A stretch of 64,000 bases of DNA from Trachythela sp. YZ-2020 (lineage: Eukaryota > Cnidaria > Anthozoa > Malacalcyonacea > Clavulariidae): positions 6,352,501 to 6,416,500 of the forward strand of contig JADLSH010000367.1 in NCBI GenBank assembly GCA_016169945.1, written 5' to 3'. Position numbers and translations under genes: made by a program. Positions 58,401 to 64,000 of the stretch are shown here, one piece after another. Position 1 is the first letter of the stretch, and each line of letters opens with the position of its first letter. Under the pieces are notes generated by a model. That model was not told where the DNA came from and searched no databases. It was given only the letters and a program-made list of their open reading frames with translations.

Positions 58401-61400
58401 CTTTAAAGTGCACCGTAATGGCTCACAATTGTGCTGAACAATAAAACGACTATATCTTATTCGGGGTTCTACTGATATATATACCGTAGTTTACCTGTAT
58501 TCAGTAAATGCAGCATTAAGAGGAGCTGGATATTGCGGGATTCCTTTGTTAGTATGATTGAGTTGTGACGTACTGCGCACACAAAAGCTTATAACCACTA
58601 GGCACAAATGAGTTTCTTCGCGCAAAAAATCGCCTAGTGAGTAGTGGAAAACGGTGTACATTATACAGTAATATTATACTACTGTTACAAATTTTAAACT
58701 TCATGTTGTTTATAACAACTATATAAATCTGTTTTAAACCAAACAAATCAGACAGTATCAATTTGTTCCAACAAACGCTAACAAACTGCTATTGACCTAT
58801 TGGAGTATCGCTACAAATTTGTGGTCGTATGGTCAAACGTGTGGTTTGCTTTTGTGTAGCTATAATGATGTCGACAATAGATGATTATAATGTTTGCGTT
58901 TAAGCTTTACTTCCCGTAATTAATCCTGCTTTGTTGTATGACACTATACTCTGACTTGTTTTGCTATAATAAATATACAACTTGTTGGTTTGTTTTACTC
59001 TAAACTTTAAACATTTCATTTTGAAAATTGCAAAATTGCTGTTTACTTTCAAGTGTTTCGAACGAGTGTGAATGCTGCACCTGCTGTATAGCTGTCTTTA
59101 TGATAATGATAATGATATGCATAAGCGTCATTCGCCATTTCCATGCAGCAACAAAACACTATTATTTTGACTGCGAATTTTACGAATGGCTTTAAGTAGG
59201 ATTGACAGGATTTATTAGCCTAATAGTTATGGAGACAGAAGATGCTGTTGTGGTGGAGGATTTTACAGAAAAGAACTACATTGTTGTAGGTTTTTATACT
59301 CTTAACGTTTCATGTTTATAATTATATAGAATATTTATAAATTTTTCAATTTTTCCGTTCGCCTTGTTCCGCTTATAATGTTTAAATTCATATTGGCTAT
59401 TATTAAATTGTATACTTCATGTATAGCTTTACGAGCTTCGAATTAAATGGAGCAAATACTGTATATATGCATGGACCATGTATAGCATAGATCTGCAGGT
59501 ACTGCAATGAAGATCGAAAGTATATATAATAAACCTGATTTTTGTTATACTTGCACGATTACAAGTACCTATATACCGCTGTACATATTCCAAACATGAT
59601 GAAAATTTAATATATGTGAAAGTATTTCATTATTGCACTTGATTCTATAGTATGAAATTTTGTGAAGGGTATAAATCGTCTGTATCTCGAACAACGAAGT
59701 GCCTTTCTTGAAAGGTCGTGTTTATTTTATTCTGCGTCATGTTTCTGGATATATTACAACTACCGCGACAGTCTGCCCTACACTATAGTATAATTATACT
59801 TGACTAAGAGTCTAAGTTACTGTATAGGCGTGCTTTGTATGGCTAAAGAGTAAAATTCTGTAGTACTTATAGTAAAGTAGTGAATTTTTACAATTATAGA
59901 ATATAGTTTTATTAGTTTTACTCATACCAGAAGTATTATAATTTGGTTTATAGCTGGTGGCCACCGTTTTACATTTTGGCTTTGCCTTTGGCTTTGAAGT
60001 TTGACGTATCCCTTTTTGAAATTGTTAAAATGAAAACTTCAAATAGAAGTTTTTACCTGAGGCTGAGAGAATTGGAAAGATCAGCTAAAAATGAAAGATC
60101 GTAATTTTAATTTCAATGTTACTTTCTGACCATATTTTGTAGAGTACAACATTTTATCAATTATATTTCTCGATGTATAAAGATTAATTAGACAATTCAT
60201 TTATGTACTTACATTAACGATAAATGTGGTTAAATTGATATTATTGATTTATGTCAAAGAACGTTTAAGAGTGATAATGAATTGATGCAAGAATATGAAT
60301 GTAATTAGACTACAAAATGTAAAGGAACGAGCTCGATAATTACATCTGTCGCCTTGAAGAGGAAACAAATATAGTATAATTTAGCTCGTAGCTATAGAGA
60401 CTGTTTTTATGATATTGCATATAAACAATTATCCGGAAGGACTCTATGTATCATTTAGTTTATTGCAAATTGTTTCAAGGACATTTTAAGAGCCTTGGAA
60501 AGATTTTTGTTGTGCATTCAATCTTCTGTCACCATTGACTGTTCATGCCTTTAAGAAAGCAACACGCGAATTCCTTTACACAGTAGAATCAACCGTACGA
60601 AGACAGATATGGTATGACCATGATATTCTTAACCTGTGGTTAATTACTCGTCAAGATGAAATCGCTAACCAAGCCTTTGTAACATGTACCTTTTTTATGA
60701 ATTATGTACCTATTCAAATATAACAGAACTGCAAAAACCAATATTGTAGTCGTGTATATCTTCACTTTCGATTCCCCTCCATGCACCCAAGCAAGTTGGA
60801 TGCTAAATTCATATTCTGTATCTATGAATTTCTCTTTTCCTTGCCAAGTAGCTAAATGCTCTTGAACAAAATTCCCATTTCCCAACATTGAAAGCCACTG
60901 TCGAAAGTTCAAGTTGAACTCTTTTCAATGCATTATTGTAAACTTACTCGTGTTAAATGTATAATTTTTGGACATTTTAGGTGACCAGTTTTCCCGTTCA
61001 CTCAATGGGTTGGCTTGAACTGGAAGAAAGTCAAGTTGCACCACACAATATGAGTGATACAATTGCTGAGTGTATCAGTAATCTTGCACGAGAACGAAAA
61101 GATCTTTGGAAAACATCTGAAACGTGGGGTGGTGTAAGTATGTTCATGAAATAATTTAATGATATTTCCAGCAGTTGATGTTGCTGTTTTAAAGTAGCTT
61201 TCTGAGAACCAAACAAAAACAAGTTAAAAGTATCATTGTTTTTCAAATAAAATGTTTGCGACAAAAAGAAATGCACGAAAGGTGAAATTAAAACATCCAA
61301 GAGGGTGGCAACAATATAATTGTTGCTGAATATAACTACTCAGTAAATTCAGTGGGTGACGTTTTTTCAAGTGTGTGCTTCTGAAATCAGCCCGACAAAT

Positions 61401-62204
61401 TGCAATGTGGTAACGTACCGCGTACTCAACCGCGTCCCCATGGTCTTTCAGTGAAAGAGGAGTGGGATCCTTTTTATCGAAAAGTCCTGCGGAGAAGGTT
61501 GATCTACTTAACCTTGTACTGGACAAGTTATTCCGGACAAGTTATTAATATGAATGCTAACACCATATGAGAGTCCTGGTTATGTACCTTTTGTATGCAT
61601 ATAATTACGAGAATCGTAATTTAATTTACTTCTTTTAGGGTAAAGATTTACGTTTGCTTCTGGAAAGTGACAATTTGAAACTGGTCGATTGTCAAACCAA
61701 AGCAACTCTCCTGCTACAACCTATTTCGAAAATGCGAGTTTGGGGAGCTGGAAGAGATGAACAGAAGTGAGTTACTATAATGTCTGTTTGAAGAACATGC
61801 ATGGTATATAGAATTGATGTGTTGTGTAGGTGACAAGTGGGTAAACGTTGTTGCTGCTGTGGTTAAAACTTACATGTAGTTCATTTCGACTCCTCTCGGC
61901 TCAGTTCATGCAGTTTATACTGTATGCATAGTAATTCCTAATACCAGATACCAACCTAAATTAATTGCTCATCTCATTTACAGAGACTTTGCGTATGTGG
62001 CAAGAGACCAAGTTACTAGCAAGCATAAATGTCACGTGTTCCGTTGCCATGGAATCATTTCAGGAAGAGCAATCCATAACAAACTACATGAGATGTGCAA
62101 TAAGATATTGGCAGAGAAGATAAAAGCTCGAGAGAATCAGCAAAATGGCTCGACAAAACAGTGGTCAGATATTTTGAATACTCCACCTAAACCGTCTCAA
62201 AAAG
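43428..62204 (+). CDS. APBB1: Fe65-like adaptor (APBB family), 3' part outside the window
   Basis: Fe65 proteins are cytoplasmic/nuclear scaffolds that bind the tail of amyloid-precursor-like proteins via PTB2, other partners via PTB1, and proline-rich ligands via the WW domain. Ten exons with GT-AG borders and consistent phases are joined: 43428-43449, 43655-43728, 50627-50675, 51421-51957, 52961-53532, 53985-54034, 54681-54708, 60981-61133, 61639-61766, 61984-62204. They give about 611 residues: two KKPPPxPKPY motifs, an acidic/proline stretch ([12 protein letters not shown]), a WW domain (about 388-417; [18 protein letters not shown], then TQWEKP) and PTB1 (about 446-590; [36 protein letters not shown]). 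The last exon ends in phase 1 on AAAG|GTATGT, so coding continues; PTB2 was not found before 64000. A single cnidarian member could correspond to APBB1, 2 or 3. Exons 1-2 are less certain than the rest. Confidence 0.85.
43655..43728 (+). CDS. APBB1: Fe65 candidate exon 2
   Basis: The acceptor CGTTTTGTAG and donor AAG|GTTTGA bound an exon encoding [20 protein letters not shown]. It enters in phase 1 and leaves in phase 0. Confidence 0.5.
43729..45435. other. Fe65 intron 2, 5' part
   Basis: No clear features. Short open frames (43885-44172 plus, 44352-44693 minus) show no motif. Confidence 0.4.
45436..45620 (+). pseudogene. LINE reverse-transcriptase relic
   Basis: [20 protein letters not shown] is readable at about 45440-45500, followed by stops where the catalytic box should be. 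It is a short, isolated relic in Fe65 intron 2. Confidence 0.7.
45842..45916. repeat. Degenerate telomere-like repeat
   Basis: Alternating GGTTAGGGTTAAGGTT units resemble the animal telomere repeat TTAGGG. They are interstitial and degraded. The TTAGGATTCAA-type minisatellite begins just after. Confidence 0.75.
45919..46153. repeat. Minisatellite TCTTAGGATTCAATGATTCA
   Basis: About ten copies of a 20-21 bp unit built on CTTAGGATTCAAxGATTCAA occur. Confidence 0.85.
46195..46295. repeat. Short repeats of ATAGTCATGGACT
   Basis: Irregular copies of AGTCATGGACTATAGTCATA; each unit is partly self-complementary. Confidence 0.7.
46527..46575. repeat. Fragment related to the outer arm of foldback element 3
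   Basis: AAATCACTGCTTTTCACATT and TATACACTCTGCTAT correspond to arm sequences at 54960-55010 and 57938-57965. It shows that the foldback family has at least one other, shorter copy here. Confidence 0.5.
47135..48928 (-). pseudogene. LINE reverse transcriptase
   Basis: The motifs are [61 protein letters not shown] and LFADDTELA (near 47780-47810, catalytic FADD). The terminal [11 protein letters not shown] block lies at about 47150. Stops occur near 47850, 47660 and 47445. Confidence 0.75.
48928..49850 (-). pseudogene. LINE endonuclease
   Basis: Motifs are [64 protein letters not shown] and [13 protein letters not shown], in the right order for an AP-like endonuclease. At least two frame changes break it. 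Confidence 0.75.
49827..49850 (-). other. 2A-like ribosome-skipping motif
   Basis: DVEINPGP matches the D-x-E-x-N-P-G-P consensus of 2A peptides, which make ribosomes skip the Gly-Pro bond. 2A-like motifs at the start of LINE ORFs are known from several invertebrates. Here it immediately precedes the endonuclease. Confidence 0.75.
49851..50060 (+). repeat. tRNA-derived SINE
   Basis: A pol III A box, TGGCGCAGTCG (49853-49863), and B box, GTTCGATTC (49897-49905), are spaced as in tRNA genes. They are followed by the body CGTGGGTTTTCTCCGGGCAC and TCCGGTTTCCTCCCAC, which I know as a common invertebrate SINE core. It is not a functional tRNA: the fold does not close. Confidence 0.7.
50061..50626. 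other. Fe65 intron 2, 3' end
   Basis: AT-rich, no gene. It includes the branch region and acceptor for exon 3. Confidence 0.4.
50627..50675 (+). CDS. APBB1: Fe65 exon 3
   Basis: It encodes [16 protein letters not shown] between CCTTTCAG and CCTG|GTAGGT, phase 0 to 1. Confidence 0.6.
51421..51957 (+). CDS. APBB1: Fe65 exon 4, proline-rich
   Basis: It encodes about 179 residues with [13 protein letters not shown] and [12 protein letters not shown], likely SH3/WW ligand sites. The acceptor is GGTTTTGTAG and the donor TCAG|GTATGT; it enters and leaves in phase 1. Confidence 0.8.
52335..52620. repeat. Dispersed about 285-bp repeat, copy 2 (inverted)
   Basis: Complement of 39870-40155, inside Fe65 intron 4. 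The hairpin that follows copy 1 is absent here, so the hairpin is not part of the repeat. Confidence 0.8.
52660..52880 (-). repeat. Degraded SINE-like sequence
   Basis: The complement carries CCACGGGTTTCTCCGGATAC and TCCGGCTTTCTTCTGTAG, related to the SINE body at 49970-50010. The 115-codon open frame across it is not a gene. Confidence 0.5.
52961..53532 (+). CDS. APBB1: Fe65 exon 5, WW domain
   Basis: It encodes an acidic/proline segment, a Lys-rich coiled stretch ([12 protein letters not shown]) and the complete WW domain with both Trp residues. The donor is AAG|GTAAGC, phase 0. Confidence 0.9.
53533..53984. other. Fe65 intron 5, no feature seen
   Basis: AT-rich intron with inverted CTAGTAGGCTAA and TAGCCTACTATTAG stretches at about 53828-53905, possibly a small decayed MITE. 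Confidence 0.4.
53985..54034 (+). CDS. APBB1: Fe65 exon 6
   Basis: It encodes [16 protein letters not shown], a linker after the WW domain. The acceptor is TTTCTCTAG and the donor GTAGT|GTAAGT, phase 2. Confidence 0.75.
54681..54708 (+). CDS. APBB1: Fe65 microexon 7 (28 bp)
   Basis: It encodes DKAKPELKT between CTATTTGTAG and ACA|GTAAGT. It accepts phase 2 and restores phase 0, exactly as its neighbours need. Confidence 0.65.
55256..55580. repeat. 20-bp minisatellite GATATCCTAAGATACTGTAC
   Basis: About sixteen units occur with small changes (TGCATGATATCC, TGTAAGATATCC). Confidence 0.9.
55635..56152. repeat. 15-bp minisatellite GATAAAGATAAGGAA
   Basis: About thirty-five units occur. The array is free of stops in frames on both strands; the predicted Lys/Ile/Arg or Tyr/Leu/Pro proteins are artefacts. 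Confidence 0.9.
56155..56285. repeat. Degenerate telomere-like CTAACCCT repeats
   Basis: CTCTAACCCTAACCCTAAAT and related TCTCTAACTTTATCTTA units lie between the GATAAAG array and the right inner arm. They are on the opposite strand relative to the telomere-like array at 45842. Confidence 0.7.
57112..57148. repeat. Perfect short palindrome
   Basis: Two 18-base arms (ACGTGTCTGACTGTAGAT and its exact complement) surround a single G. It lies within the segment that interrupts the right arm of foldback element 3. Confidence 0.9.
58034..59228. other. Fe65 intron 7, middle part
   Basis: No gene or clear repeat. If 59229 is an alternative first exon, its promoter would lie here; GATAATGATAATGATATGCA precedes it at about 59101. 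Confidence 0.35.
59229..59285 (+). CDS. APBB1: Candidate alternative first (or internal) Fe65 exon
   Basis: ATG at 59229 encodes [19 protein letters not shown], then donor GTT|GTAGGT in phase 0, which joins in frame to exon 8. That would give an isoform without the WW domain. Alternatively the stretch is internal: an acceptor ending TTTATTAG, before 59220, would accept phase 2 from exon 6. It is not compatible with exon 7. Confidence 0.4.
59286..60980. other. Fe65 intron before PTB1
   Basis: AT-rich. Open frames at 60535-60723 (+) and 60640-60912 (-) have ordinary protein-like composition but no motif I recognise. Confidence 0.35.
60981..61133 (+). CDS. APBB1: Fe65 exon 8, PTB1 start
   Basis: It encodes [16 protein letters not shown] to the end of the first PTB1 helix (SETWGG). 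The acceptor is GACATTTTAG and the donor GGT|GTAAGT, phase 0. Confidence 0.9.
61639..61766 (+). CDS. APBB1: Fe65 exon 9, PTB1 middle
   Basis: It encodes [17 protein letters not shown] to [11 protein letters not shown]. The donor is CAGAA|GTGAGT, phase 2. Confidence 0.9.
61984..62204 (+). CDS. APBB1: Fe65 exon 10, PTB1 end and linker
   Basis: It encodes [15 protein letters not shown], the closing helix ([16 protein letters not shown]) and a linker. The donor is AAAG|GTATGT, phase 1. Confidence 0.9.
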
Positions 62205-63930
62205 GTATGTATGTCAAAGGTACATGTTGGTATCGATTGGTTTGATGTATACTGTGAGTAATATATACACCCGAGGGGTGTACACTATCCAAAATATTTC
62301 AACATCTTTGAATTCCTAAAAATTCCAAATATACAAATCCCTGAAAATCTCTAAAATTCTTTGCAAATCAGAAAAAAATTTCGACTTAAGATATTGAACT
62401 TGATTTTCCTGGAATTTCCAAGGCTACTCCAATCTTAGTTGTCTTTGTTTCTTCCCAAGTAGAACGCCGATTATAGTGGTATATAACAAATATTCGAGAG
62501 CATTTCTGTGCTTCATTATATTTCCCCGCTGTACTCATGACTGATTATTAATTTTCCCCTGCGAACATTCGTAGTTCGACCCGTTGAGTACTGATTTACT
62601 TCTGTAAAACAGTACAAACGAGAAACATTACAGTAATGAGTCCCTCAAGACAAGCACATCAAGACAGATTAAGCTCCACTCACATTAGCTTTATACAGCA
62701 TCAAATCACTTTGCGATAGCCCGTATTCAAGAACATTTATTACTCTATGCAGTATGATATAATTACATTTGACAATCACGCCCTCGCGCCTTCACCGTGT
62801 CTCAGTTTGCCTGCATGCAGCACATTACTAAACGATTCCAACTTACAAGCGGAGAATACATTTTTACACTTTTAGGACGAAAATGGTCGCCGTTTTCCTG
62901 ATTCAATTGATTGCAGGGACGATGGAACGTTGAAAGGCAGGGAGGCAAAAGGGAGGCAGACATGTTTAAAATATTCCCACAATAAATTCAATATACCAAT
63001 TTAATGTGTACATCTGGTACTGAAATACTTATAATTGCTTCTGCTAAAAGCTTGACGCTTAATTCTGGAATTTTCCAAATAGTATTTTTGAATAACACAG
63101 TATTTTATATAAAAAATTAATAATAGTATTTTATACAGCACAGTATATTTTATTTAATCTTTTTGATACATATATATTTATTTTATAATAACCTAACTGG
63201 CTATGCTTGAAAACTGAAACACCAAAATGATAACTCAAAGGAGCCTTCCAATGCATTATTTCGCTGCAGTAAGCCCTTTCTGTTAAAATATAGTTTGAAG
63301 ATAAAGCTTTCTGCAAGTACACTGTCCATTATGCACAGTAGTCAAACTCGTTCAATCTATTCCAAATTTTCGGATAACCATTCTTATTATAAAACCATTC
63401 TTAGTATAAAAATAGATGGCCACTTTTGAGTTATCCTATAATGTCAGGCAAATGTCAGTACTAATTTGTAGCACTCCTATACAAACCCATTATACTCGTA
63501 TATGTATTTAAAGCCAAAAATTGTAATAGCTATAACTATATGGTTGTTCGTGTACAATAGATGTTTTCAGTCAATGTGTTGTGAATGTACAAAATAATGT
63601 TACATCTCGGGAGTGGTACAGTATTTAAAACTATATATATTACGTGTTATTTAATCGAACATATTACTAGCATATTATTTCCAAGTAATTCAATCCAAAT
63701 ATGGCCCATACTCACAATGCAGTACCACCCCGGAACCTTAGTTAACTCTTGCTTAATGTATTTGGATTGTCCAAAAATGAATTCCATAACTAATTGTCAA
63801 TCGTATAACGGTTTTTATATACGTGAATTTCGAAATATGTATTAATTATTATAATTAAACAATTTTCTAAAATAAGTTTATTTTCCATGAATGTTTCGAC
63901 AATCACGATCAGAATAGGATATCTTTGTTC
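62205..63930. other. Start of the Fe65 intron after PTB1; no PTB2 exon found
   Basis: None of the expected PTB2 landmarks was found in the three plus frames. A splice acceptor TTTTAG before 62876 would give eight more codons and a stop, too little to call. Confidence 0.4.
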
Positions 63931-64000
63931 GTACTGTACTGTACTGTACTGTACTGTACTGCACTGTACTGTACTGTACTGTACTGTACTGTACTGTACT
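63931..64000. repeat. Microsatellite (GTACT)n
   Basis: Fourteen 5-bp units with one GCACT variant run off the end of the window. Confidence 0.95.

Noticed and set aside
60640..60912. Minus-strand 90-codon frame inside a Fe65 intron
   Set aside because: Protein-like composition but no recognisable domain, start context or splice partners.
61233..61526. Minus-strand 97-codon frame inside a Fe65 intron
   Set aside because: Overlaps intron sequence with no motif; probably chance.
62876..62901. Alternative terminal exon for Fe65
   Set aside because: In phase after exon 10, but only eight codons and a stop; too weak to annotate.

Overview
The window is animal nuclear DNA, most probably from a cnidarian (coral, sea anemone or relative). 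The grounds are split genes with GT-AG introns, animal-only genes (an NSUN7 orthologue and a Fe65/APBB adaptor), a large beta-helix receptor of a type I associate with cnidarians and other early-branching animals, and many BEL/Pao, LINE, SINE, hAT-like and foldback elements. No bacterial operons, CRISPR arrays, rRNA genes or ordinary tRNA genes were seen. The species assignment is inference.

Layout. Positions 1-9968 are a decayed BEL/Pao retrotransposon. The window opens on the last 17 bases of its 5' LTR, and the 3' LTR ends near 9968. That 3' LTR carries a 5-kb foldback transposon (4112-9174), which itself holds a truncated LINE, and also a small gene fragment with a long hairpin. Positions 9969-17280 have no convincing intact gene but hold nested short inverted-repeat elements, several with clean 8-bp target duplications. 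Positions 17283-21906 (+) encode a 1,400-residue membrane protein: beta-helix ectodomain, Cys-rich stalk and about nine membrane segments, nearly all in one exon. Positions 23033-30251 (-) are a complete eight-exon NSUN7-like gene, assembled here from splice sites, intron phase and family similarity. Positions 30800-43100 are repeat-rich: a 20-bp minisatellite, two head-to-head LINEs, several MITEs and a second foldback element. Positions 43428-62204 (+) are the 5' and middle part of a Fe65 (APBB) gene with proline-rich motifs, a WW domain and PTB1. PTB2 should lie beyond 64000. Its introns hold a LINE with a 2A-like motif, a tRNA-derived SINE, degenerate telomere-like repeats and a third foldback element packed with minisatellites.

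How the genes relate. The three host genes are independent transcription units: a cell-surface receptor, an RNA-methyltransferase-family protein, and an intracellular scaffold. Nothing suggests a shared pathway. The most notable points are (i) serine in place of the motif VI nucleophile cysteine in the NSUN7-like protein, (ii) the almost intronless beta-helix/multi-pass receptor with a separate candidate signal-peptide exon, (iii) a possible internal promoter or alternative exon in the Fe65 gene, and (iv) three large foldback elements that combine inverted arms with internal tandem repeats.
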